DNA of 64,000 nt, from positions 29,034,854-29,098,853 of the forward strand of contig NC_069126.1 in NCBI RefSeq assembly GCF_026914265.1. The letters run 5' to 3'. This stretch comes from Mya arenaria (taxonomy: Eukaryota > Mollusca > Bivalvia > Myida > Myidae). The notes under the pieces were generated by a model. It was not told the DNA's origin, did not search any database, and saw only the letters and a list, made by a program, of their open reading frames with translations. The position numbers were made by a program, and so were the translations under genes. Positions 1 through 10,293 of this stretch are shown here, one piece after another; within the stretch, counting starts at the first letter, position 1, and each line of letters begins with the position of its first letter.

Positions 1-11
1 GTTCATTTCAG

Positions 12-3000
12 ACAAACCATCAATTTCCAGATTTGAAGTCAGCGCCTTTCCAAATCAAAACATCGTTACCATTAATGAGTCGGAGCGACTAAGTATCGTA
101 TGTGAGGTTACAAGCAATCCTAATTCAACGATCAGATTAAAACAAACACACATGACAATAGCCTTAATGGAAAGAGATAATGTTCTCGGATTAGAGTACG
201 CAATTCAAAATGCTTCATGCTCTGATGCTGCTGTTTACACATGTGCAGCCTTTAACAACTACACAGATATGGAAAGAGCGTCATCTAAAGATATGCAGTT
301 GTTTGTGAGATGTATGTTTTTTTTATAAATCATTATCAATATACATATATCCATTTATGAACAGGTTTTTTTCCATTGACTGCTATGTGTTTTATACATG
401 TGACATAATACTTTACTGGTATGCTTGCAGTTATCAAGTGTAGACGCAGTATATCTATTGTGTACATCCGACAATAATGTTAACATAATGCCTTCAGGAA
501 GTAGTAAAATAAGACCTACGGTTTATAAGTCAATACATGATATCGCCCGTTACAGGCTCTCCTAGACCATCCGACAGTCATGCACATTTGAGACGAAATT
601 TCACTGGAACCGTACACGGAAATGTCACTTTATCATTTATGGCTGTTGCATATCCACCGCCGATGTTTGAATGGCAGAAGTGGAATGGAACATCGTATAA
701 TCGAGTTATTGGTGAAACATATAATATTACATCATCAGATCTGTTCACATCATTGACCGTTTTGGATATTCAAGTGGACGATTTTGTCTCATATATTCTG
801 AAAGTTTCAAATGGAATACAACCATATTTACGAGAAGTCTTTCACCTAAATCCTCAAGGTATGTTTGGCAATGTTTATTGACATATTGCATATAAGTGTG
901 TGCGTTGTAACATAGATTAGCATATGTCAATTCTAGGGCTTGTCTGTATCCCAACAATGCGATTTGCCTTGCACTGTCCTGTCTCCTTGTCAGTTTAGTG
1001 TTATGTTGATCGGACTAATTACACATGTTACGCAATGGTCATACTTTTAGTTACCTAAAGCTTGTTATCATGATCGGAATAAAACTTACATACAATTCTT
1101 ACGTGATAGTTTAAGTGACTTACCGTATGTATTTGATTTAACTAGATGTGCCACAGTGTCCTACAGACTTTACCCTGCTTTCCAAGTCAACAGGAATTGC
1201 AACAGTTCAGTGGAAAAGAGCGTTTAATGGAGGACTTCAGCAGACATTTGTTCTGGTTTACAAGAAGTCTTCTAACTCAAAATACTTTACTATTTCTGAG
1301 CCAGAAGATAAAGAAACGGCTATATACAATACTGAACTATCATATTTAGAGGCCGGCCAACTCTACGATGTTATCTTATATTCACAGAACGTGATTGGCC
1401 CATGCAGAGAAAATAGGTCATTGAAAATCGAACTGGACGCAGGTAGGTTAAAAATATGGTTGGGGTAACACATTACCTATACCTTCCGGTAAAATATAAA
1501 AAACAAAATTTGATCAACTGCTGCTCGACACAGATTCTCGCTTTAAGTTATAAATGTTGGTTTGACGTCACAATTTTAAATTCACATAGTAGTTACCAGG
1601 TAATATCTATTAACTCTGGTCATAATTCAGCATCAGCATAAACAAGTTTAAATTAAAATTCAATTATTATTTATAATTATTATTTAAAACGAATGACTAC
1701 ATAAAAACATAGTGTCATGAGTGGTGCCTTCTAAATTGAGAATAGAATAGTATCTGTGGTTGGAAGTGATATAAACACATTAATTTAGAAAACGAAAACC
1801 ATGAGATACAGCTGTACATTTAAAGCAGCCCGCTAAAAGCCCTTTTGTAAATTTAAATGAAAAGATACAAAGGGTAGAGATAAAATTATATATGATTATA
1901 ATGATGTTAAGGAGCAATGACCCTTCGAAATCCCTGTGGTACTGGAGACTTGACACAATCATGATTTGTTTGTTTTTTGTAAACAATCAGAGATATACTT
2001 ATATTCACAAAATGAAATAAAAACGTCCATCATAAAACATTTTAAAAATCATTAAAACATTAACCTTCTTTATAGTATACTCACAGGGCATATACGGGTT
2101 GGTTTTATTACATAAAGACGCAGATGATGGTTAGGTTTTAGACTCGTCAAGCGAATTAACAATATGGTACATGTTAACCATTGAATAAGTGTCGGGTAAA
2201 GTGTGTTGTTTTCTATTACAGAAGACACACCTCCAGCTCTTGCTCCTGTGATTGGTGGTGTAGTAGGGGGAGGTCTCGGGGCAGCTGTTGCTGTAGTCGC
2301 CATAGTGTTCATTCTGAGACGAAAGTACACATTGAACTGTAGCATGTCCCTATCAAAGAAAAAGGGTAAAACTGATTTGACTTTTACGATCAAAATAAAA
2401 AAACAACATATAAATTGTGTAGAGTTATTAGCCTTTTTAACGTGGGTCACAATTTTCAAGACATATGCTGCGTGTTTTTTGTCATTTTTTAAGTCTAATG
2501 AGTTAAACATAATAATTCATTAAAATAATAAATATTACTGTTTTCATATTGAAAAACGTATACCATGCATGGATTATAAATATAGTTTCGTCTAACAACA
2601 CGTGAGTAAAAAACTGATTTATTTAAGAAATGTTTAAAGAAGCAATGATTTAAATAAAAGCATAATTTGGTCGTTTTTTAAATGTTTTTAATAAACAGTA
2701 TTCTGAACTGCACTTTAAAATAATCGGTATTCCGGATTTCAACGGGGCTCACTCCCTCAGGTTTCTTTCCCTAGTTCATAATAATTGAAACATCTAAAAA
2801 AAATCAATGTAAAAATTGTCTTCATTCATTTTCAGATGTACCTCCAGGTCAAAATGGGTAAGTTTTTATATTTCAGTTGACAGCATATACCGCTTTTGAA
2901 CAGATTTAACTTTAAGTGCATGTCCGTTTCCATTAGTTATGTTTAATATACTTTTTGCTCTCCCCTCGAATGACGGTACGTATGATGGATTCACCTTTTG

Positions 3001-5040
3001 CGGGTTGACGGGCTAATTTTACCTTTTACTGCATTAAAAATAAATACAATAAAGGAGCGTTAAGGAGTTACGACGCGTGCATACTGAAAATCTGTTGTTT
3101 CAGCGATAGTGCTGATAACCCGGGATATGATGCTGCCGAAATGTACGAACAAGTGCAAGCGAAAAAAGAGACGCCCGTTTACGATGATTTAAGTAAGTAA
3201 ACACTTCCAAGAATTGCAACAGTCAATTTTTTATTTGTTTCATTTATACCCTAGGCACATAATGGTCTCGTTCCGGTGGTACTTATTTGCTTAATGGCAA
3301 AAGAGCCTAGCTACAATATCAAAGTTGTGTGTAACTTGCTTTGACAATAAAACGAGGATGTGATTGGTCCCAACTGACTAAACTTGGTTTGCATCTGCTC
3401 ATACTCAGTCTGATAAAACGTTGTTATGCATCAATATCGTACCTTGTGATTTGGGGCTGTCAAGGTCAAAATCTAGTTCGTTATTATTACACATATAAAA
3501 ATAAGTTTTCCACTGAATAACGTGTGTTAATTATGTATAATGATAAAGCTTTGTATGAAGTAAGATCATGTTATCAATAAATTCCATATTATGGCGCGAG
3601 ACCAGTTATTTTACTATAGAATTTCCATGAATATAGACACTAATCCGGCGTTTAACTTTATAACAGTCTCAATTGAAAAAACAACAACAAGGAACTGGCA
3701 GCAGAAGAATTTAAGACACAATATTTTATCACAAGAAATCACCACGATGACCAATTACCCGACTGTCAAAATCGAGTACAAATATATAACCGTAACGCCA
3801 AGGAGTTAATCGGCTACAAATAACCCATTATCAGACTTTCACAGGCTATGAATTTTTCAAAATATCTTCGCTGGAAACTATCAATTTCTGCAATAGAGTG
3901 TCAAATTCAGTCAAGTTTTCTGCCAAAAATGTTTTCGTTCAATTTTAATAAAATATTGATACTTGAACACCAGCACTCTTTCTGTAAAAACATCCGGATC
4001 TTGGTCAGATCAACGAGGGGCAGATAACTGTGGTCTCCAGCCAATACTATAACTTGAGTTTGTAATAAGGCAATGTAATGAAACTTATTTGGCTAGTATG
4101 TGTATGTATGTATTTCTTGAGACCTTGCAGTCAAGGATATCTCGCGTAAGTGCAAGCACTTATTTTTAACGGGCACACTAAAACCAAGACGTATCTTTGG
4201 GTTACATTCTGGATGTGTAGAGTCATGCACTGTCACTAAATATAGCCTCGAGTGATTTTGCAAAAGTTTAAATAGTGATAAAAATGATCTGGTAAGCTGA
4301 TTTATGGTTCATAAGACTATTAAAAACAACATTCAAATTTCTGTGTATTTTATTTTGCAGATGATGGAAACGATAGGTAAGAAATTAAAACTAAATCATC
4401 AAAAGACTACAAGTACTAAATTTAAATAAAAAAATAACTACATTACTATTTTAGTTATACATTTACATATAACTAACGCTGTTTTAAGATATTTTAAATC
4501 TATTGATCATATTCGGGTAAATTGTCATGTAATTTACGTATTGATACCCTTTCAGACCCGACCATTCGCATCTGTACACGCCGTTGGAAGAGTCTAATCC
4601 AAGGTCAAGTATTCATTACGAGAATGTTAAGAGAGGTACGAGTTATACGTTCTATTATAGATTTACTGCATAAGAAAAAGATACATTTACATGTACATGT
4701 AAATGTGTATATACATGTACGGATAATATATTCTGATATTGAAATCCTTTGGAAGCACAACCTATTTCAAACATTTAAATAAGGCAGTTACGCTTTGTGT
4801 GAACTTGTTTATTGAAATTGCCAGAAATGATAAGTTACATTTAATCGTAACCCAACATGTTTACGTGTATTAAGCTTGAGAAAATGCATATTGAAAACAA
4901 TGTATAGATACATCATGTCTTTACTACACTTGACATTATTTGGTATTATTATAGTAGCATCCAGACGTTTTAGAGTAATTTCTCTAAATCCTTTATTTTT
5001 GTTCGCAGAGGATCCCATATACCACAACATGGTGATGTAA
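12..5040 (+). CDS. Ig/FN3-domain single-pass membrane receptor, 3' part
   Basis: Nine exons join in phase: 12-311, 556-858, 1146-1442, 2222-2365, 2836-2857, 3104-3192, 4361-4376, 4556-4635 and 5009-5040 (stop TAA). All junctions read AG/GT. Exon 1 holds the end of an Ig domain (second cysteine in SDAAVYTC). Exon 2 is another Ig-like domain with many N-x-S/T sites (NFT, NVT, NGT, NIT). Exon 3 reads as a fibronectin type III domain beginning DVPQCPTDFTLL. Exon 4 encodes a glycine-rich transmembrane helix (IGGVVGGGLGAAVAVVAIVF) followed by basic RRK. The short cytoplasmic exons carry tyrosines in acidic or hydrophobic settings: YDAAEMYEQV, VYDDL, LYTPLEE, HYENV and IYHNM. This suggests a phosphorylatable adhesion or recognition receptor of the nephrin/hemicentin-like Ig class. 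The amino-terminal part lies left of the window. The exact family is not recognised, so no symbol is given. Confidence 0.85.
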
Positions 5041-5532
5041 ACCCTGTGCAGGCAGTGCTTCAAGTAGTCAAGAAACTGGAGCTTATACGAGAGATCATCT
5101 GCATTTACCAAGTGTCTAGTTTTGTAACTAGACTTAAAGCGGAAAACGCATTTTAGCAGGAATTTCATTTTGAGAAATAAGATTATGCAACAGGATGTAC
5201 GTTTATAAAGGAAAAGGAAAATGCTGCAAAGCCATATGCACACTGGTCTGACGTAGGTTTTGACCCGAGATGATCCGTATTCACACTTACCCTAAATCTC
5301 ATGCTGAGAAACATTCTGACTGTTTTAAGAATGGATAAACACTGTTATATGTATTAAAGGAATATAAAAAACTTCAGCACATCTTTTTTCTTAATATCAA
5401 ACCTTTTTACCATGTGTATTTTTTGGCCGGAGATGATTCATTCATCAAAAGGCTTTATCATGATGTCAAATACTGTTACCAAGTTTCATAAATATTGGAA
5501 AACACTGTTTAATTTATGAACGCATTATTTTT
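5041..5532 (+). other. 3' UTR / spacer after the Ig receptor
   Basis: This stretch follows the receptor stop codon. A possible ATTAAA polyadenylation signal lies at 5353-5358. Degenerate copies of a 'gagatgatccatattca' motif recur here and again near 6150 and 6260, so the neighbouring element seems to have inserted into an older repeat. No gene was seen. Confidence 0.4.
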
Positions 5533-6115
5533 AACCAGGTTTTCACATAGTGAAACCTGGTTATTGGAATGGCGAACGTCGTTGTTCGGGCGGGTGGGCG
5601 GGCGGCGTCAAACTCACCTATGAAACTGAATAACTTTAGTAAGGGTTGACATATCTTGACCAAACTTGGTCTATAGAAAGAGTTTATGGGTACCTTTCAT
5701 GGGATTGCGTTTGGGGTCCCTAGGGTCAAGGTCAAGGTCAATGTTACTAAAAATAGAAAAACAGTTGAAACTGAATAACTTTAGTTAGGGATGACATATC
5801 TTGACTAAACTTAGTCAATAGGAAGAGTTTATGGATACCTTTCATGGGATTGCGTTTGGGGTCCCTAGATTCGAGGTCAAGGTCACTGTTACTAAAAATA
5901 GAAAAATGGTTGAAACTGAATAACTTAAGTTATGGTTGACATATCCTGACACAACTTGGTATAAAGGAAGAGTTTATGGATACCTTTCAATGGATTGCAT
6001 TTGGAGTCCCTAGGGTCAAGGTCACTGTTACTAAAAATAGAAAAACAGACTCAGGCTGAAGTTCTTCTGTCAATCATTAAAAACCTGGTTTGGTCGCATT
6101 TCGGCGTTTCTTGTT
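5533..6115 (+). mobile_element. Non-autonomous element with internal ~145-bp tandem units (family A, copy 1)
   Basis: It begins with a hairpin (AACCAGGTTTTCAC, 4-base loop, GTGAAACCTGGTT) and a GC-rich 'cgggcgggtgggcgggcgg' stretch. It then has about three units of 'gaataactttagt...gggtccctagggtcaaggtcactgttactaaaaatag', and ends 'cgcatttcggcgtttcttgtt'. An opposite-strand copy with the same two ends lies at 33755-36685. No protein is encoded. The layout resembles bivalve elements that carry a core array, but the superfamily is not established. Confidence 0.75.
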
Positions 6116-6877
6116 CTTGGTTTGAACTAGTACACTAGGTTTTTTTTTACCTGAGATGATTCATATTCACACTTATAGATTGATTGAACACACATGAGTC
6201 TGACAAAGGAATAAGAAACACAAAGAGTTGTCTTAATATTTCACCTTATGACCAGGTTTTCGACAGAGATGATCCATATTCAAACTGGTATTCTATATCG
6301 TGCGGACAAATAGAGTGACCAAGTTTCAGAAAGAACGGCTACAAACTGTACCAAGTGAGAAGATTGAATACAACGTGCTGTATAAATTGCAAAATTGTTT
6401 ACGACACCGGTGAGCTCTGGTGGTTTTCGCCTAACTTTAACCCGGAACCTTTCGACGAAAAACTCTATTAAAATGATATTCTTATTCAGAAATTACGTAA
6501 CATGTAGTGAAATACACTTGGCCAAGGATTGCATCATTAAAATACAGGGGAAATATCTTAAGCATAATATAGGTTTCTATAGTTTGATCCCTTAAGTCAA
6601 CTTACGTTTTTATAAACCATTATAGTTTAAAATCTTGAAATAAAATCCAAAAAAACAAAATCACATCTTGATCAGCAAAGCATAACACAATTGATACAAA
6701 TTATAAACACAAAAATAAGCTATAAGTAAAATAAGGCTTGATACAATGTTCAATATTATGTTTGAATAACTCATTTGTTTCACTTATTTAAAATTCTTTC
6801 ATTTTCAAGCGTTAACTAAGCCCTTTGTTTCATATTTTACTCAAAACATGTGCTATAGCATGGTCCGAAGTTACATA
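6116..6877. other. Spacer between convergent genes, no gene seen
   Basis: AT-rich DNA between the 3' ends of the Ig receptor (+) and the primase gene (-). It contains degenerate copies of the motif seen at 5257 and no splice-consistent coding signal. Confidence 0.5.
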
Positions 6878-9800
6878 TCAGACAATGGGTTTGTCATTCA
6901 ACTGTCTTACAAGTCTGTTGTAGCTATCTAAATAATCAACCGGTCGTGAAAATGCATGCATATTTGAATCCAATGTACCTTCATCTGGATCTAACTCACA
7001 TTTAGAACTAAACGAAGGGTCGTTGTCAACTAATTGAACTTTCACTTCAGCATACAAGTTAAGATCTTTCTGAGCGTCGTTTATATATTTTGACTGACTG
7101 GAATGACCCTCTGTTGAATGTTCCATTTTCTTTCGAACCTTAAAAGGAAAACGATTTTTGAAGCTAATTAAAGACAAATTTAATTACTGAAACTTTAACA
7201 GAGAAATTACTATAGGGCTTACGAACTCAAGTCTATCTTAACAAATGTATCAAACCAATGAACATATTATATTTACCTTCAGTTTCAGGCACAATACTTG
7301 TGAACATGCTCTGTTGAACTGCCCAGCCAATGCATTACATACTATATCGTCTTCATGTTCAATTCCTTCTTCATATAAAAGCTTTTGCAAATGTTCCTTA
7401 TCAAACTTTGCAAATGGGCATCCACCCTGATCTGAAACTCCTTCGGTCCGATCCTTTATAAATTAAAATTGTTTGTATTGCTTCCGTTTATCAGACTAAA
7501 GTGTTAACGTTTTTCCCCAATTATGTTACACATCAGGAAGATGTTTAGGAAAAGGGCTTTTGTAATTTTCAAAAACAAATAGCTTTGAGCTGATGGGTCC
7601 ATTTGAGGTTCACGTATTTAAAAGACGATAACAATTATAGCGTTTGCTAAACTTCGATTAAACTTAGTAAATACTATGTTGTTATAGACATATATTCGCC
7701 TTAATCCTCATAAGTAGTCACTTAATAGTTAATAATTGTTTTCATGTCAAGCGAAGAAGGTCAAACGAATTACCTGGAGTGAGTGGCACGTGTGACTCTT
7801 GTAATTGATTCTGGATCCTTCCAATCCGTACAAATGCCGTATACCGTACGTATATCTGCTTTCGTTGTCTTTCCAATCGTGGGAGCAACCTTCTGAGGAC
7901 AACGCGGGCTTTGAATACTCATTTCTCCAAAAGCAAATGGCGTCATGGACTGACATACCAGCCTCTTTAAGAAACAATGTATACTGGACCTAAGAAATAA
8001 ATATTGACAATTTTGAAAAACATATATACATAAAGTAGTTGGTGTACGAGATGTGCAAAGACTCTTGTCTGTGCAAAAAGCGTTCTTGCCTAGCAAGACA
8101 CTTTACAGACTGTTGTGTAATATGTACAATCACATGAGCAGCAAATGCACATCTTAGTCTGAAAAAAAAGTCGACGGCATGGCTTTAAAGCTTACCCTTG
8201 CATGATGTCTTAGTCTATGATGCTTTCGAAGTTTCCTGTGAAGGTGTGACATACAGGGTGGCATTGTGTAGCAAATCTCATCAACATCAGTAAAACCTAA
8301 ACCGCTTTGCAAGAGAGAGGTCCTCGTGATTCCAGCACAAAATGTCATTTTATGCAACGCCTGAAAAATTCAATCATCCTCGCAATCAATGTAAATAAAA
8401 CTCAAGATAACACCATATATATCATGGTTGGGAAGTTATAACAACCCAGCATGGTACATGAACTTCAAGAAAAAGACCAACAAACAATGTGAATGAAAGC
8501 AATGTTAATAAACTTCAAGACACAACTTTTAATGTTCCAAATATTTACTTGATAATAATCGAAATAGTTTAAGCATGTTGAGATTATTTTTTATGAAAAT
8601 CCAGTTATATTAATGTAATCAAGTAGACAAAAATCAAAATAACTAACCTTTATTTGCTGAAATATGTCCAGAAATCTATCATCGCATTGAAAGCAGGACT
8701 GTGCTTGTTTTATTCCACCTTTCATTAATGTATTGAACAAGTCCACAGCAACTTTACGTAACTTACAATATGGAACAAATGCATCGCCTTTATTCAACAC
8801 CACTTCTCTAGTTCTAACCAAAGGCAATACTTTGTAGAAGGGGACCGAAAAACACTCCTGGCTCCCTAGTAGGTATTTGTCCACTACATGTCTCCAGCTA
8901 GTGCCCTGCCGTTTAATTTGATAAAATGTCTTTAACACATTGGTGATCTCTGGAGAATACAGCGATGGTTCTCCTTTGTCTGTTCTTCTCAAACACCTGG
9001 TGTGAAGGTCCAGTGACTTAAATAACTTGTGTAATTCTTCAAAGGACATGCAAGAAAATCTGAACTCAAACAGTAACGTCTCTGCTAAAATGAAGAATTC
9101 TGAAATGCTTCGGTCTTTTGAACAGATGACTCTGAAATTAAAAGCAATTAATAATTTCATTCCTCATACTCACGGGTCGAGTAAATTGTCAAAACAGTCA
9201 TTGTTGAATAGTTTTAGTACAGTTTAAATATGCTAAAACAATGTTTACAGCAGAAGTGGTCTAGTGGTATCTCTGTATATCCCACCCTCATCCACAAGGT
9301 TGTCGTGTATTCATTTCTCACATAGGTCACCAGTAGAGCCTACTACTTCTAGTACATAACAGCTATTAGGTTTCGTTTTACCGTATACACAACTTTACCA
9401 TAACACGAAGAGCGATGTATTGTCCTTAGTGCAACCTTCACATTTCCTTTCCATAAAGTGTGATATTTTATTCTGAATGCAACCTTCACCTTACCTTAAC
9501 ATAAAGTGTGATATCTTGTCCTTAACGGAACCTTCAAGAAGACAATCGGATAGTTCTACAGATTCTTTCATTATGTCGATCAGTTTCATCTGGTCCCCGT
9601 TTGATTTAAAAACCTGACAAAATAAACAAAATCTAACAGATGTGTTAACATTAACACTGAAGATTTTAACAACACTAAATAACGTAATTTACCATGCTCA
9701 TTTTAAGTTCAACACACGGTATGTACAGATTTATATGAATATACTTAACACGTGTGTGTTATTACTTCAGTTGCAAACATTTTACATGCAATATAGAAAT

Positions 9801-10056
9801 AAGATATCGAGGTAAAAAAATACAATACGGTACGAAATGGCAATGAAAAATAGCAGAATTATGAGAATACATGTGAACGTTTGTGTTAGGTACGAAAACA
9901 ATCCTTGAGTTCTTGATAAAACAGACCCCAGGATTGTGCATTTTGATAACATTGTCAATGACCAACCTTAGAAAGGAAATGAAACCGGGTGATTGTGTAG
10001 TCCGATAGTTTATACAGCTGAATCACTCCTGATGGTGGTGTGAGATAAAATGCCAT
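6878..10056 (-). CDS. PRIM2: DNA primase large subunit (PRIM2-like), complete, divergent
   Basis: Seven exons in phase: 10056-9967, 9613-9495, 9131-8648, 8360-8196, 7989-7774, 7453-7277 and 7138-6878, giving about 503 aa (human PRIM2 is 509). The start is the ATG opening MAFYLTPPSG, which aligns with the family's 'FYLQPPS' N-terminus. Family blocks follow in order: KDKISHFMLR, EFRFSCMSFEELHKLFKS, VPFYKVLPLVRTREVVL, MPPCMSHLHRKLRKHHRLRH, VQYTLFLKEAGMSVHDAICF, YTYGIRHLYGLEGSR and GGCPFAKFD. The four 4Fe-4S cysteines are present at about C267, C354, C370 and C408, with spacing 87/16/38 (human 80/17/40). The large subunit pairs with the catalytic primase and pol-alpha to make RNA primers in the nucleus. 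Highly conserved text has changed: human HGGRMQYGLFLKGIG is here HHARVQYTLFLKEAG. This may be a fast-evolving paralog rather than the only PRIM2. The last 86 residues are acidic and poorly conserved. Confidence 0.92.
9249..9360 (+). repeat. Degenerate tRNA-head SINE fragment
   Basis: 'agtggtctagtggtat' matches a pol III A-box, and a weak B-box-like stretch lies about 55 bp on. It sits in intron 2 of the primase gene and shares its head with the better copy at 21428. It is too decayed to assign ends. Confidence 0.4.
9414..9494 (-). repeat. Two decayed copies of the primase exon-2 end plus splice donor
   Basis: The end of exon 2 and its intron start (GAAGGTTCCGTTAAGGACAA...CACTTTATGTTAAG|GTAAGGT) are repeated just inside the intron. 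The copies read GAAGGTTGCATTCAGAATAA...CACTTTATGGAAAG|GAAATGT and then GAAGGTTGCACTAAGGACAA. The unit is about 48 bp. The first copy has lost the donor GT. Confidence 0.75.
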
Positions 10057-10293
10057 TTTCAAAAATAATAGAGGCTTGATTATAACTTAAAACACCACGA
10101 TAACTTGAGTACAATCATTTGTAAACATGCTGAATGTGTTAGAAATATAGAATCCAGTTCATTAAAATAAATGGCATATCTTAAACAAAGGGAAAAAACT
10201 TTGTTCATTTTGAATAGTGTTATTCCCCTTATATTCAAGTTCATTAACGATTATTGTAAACATTGTATAATTAACTGGCTAAGATTTATTGTC
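10057..10293. promoter_or_regulatory. Shared head-to-head promoter interval, PRIM2-like / GGACT
   Basis: The primase start codon (10056, minus) and the GGACT start codon (10294, plus) are 237 bp apart and point away from each other. Both 5' UTRs and both promoters should fall in or overlap this AT-rich interval unless upstream non-coding exons exist. No TATA box or named factor site is clear. Confidence 0.55.

Noticed and set aside
2070-2510. 146-codon minus-strand open frame
   Set aside because: It is a shadow of the glycine/alanine-rich transmembrane exon at 2222-2365.
4809-5243. 144-codon minus-strand open frame
   Set aside because: It is antisense to the terminal exon and 3' UTR of the Ig receptor, with no family resemblance.
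10171-10293. In-frame upstream ATG for GGACT (41 extra residues)
   Set aside because: The extension is hydrophobic and unlike the family, and the internal ATG at 10294 places VFVYGTL where the family has it.
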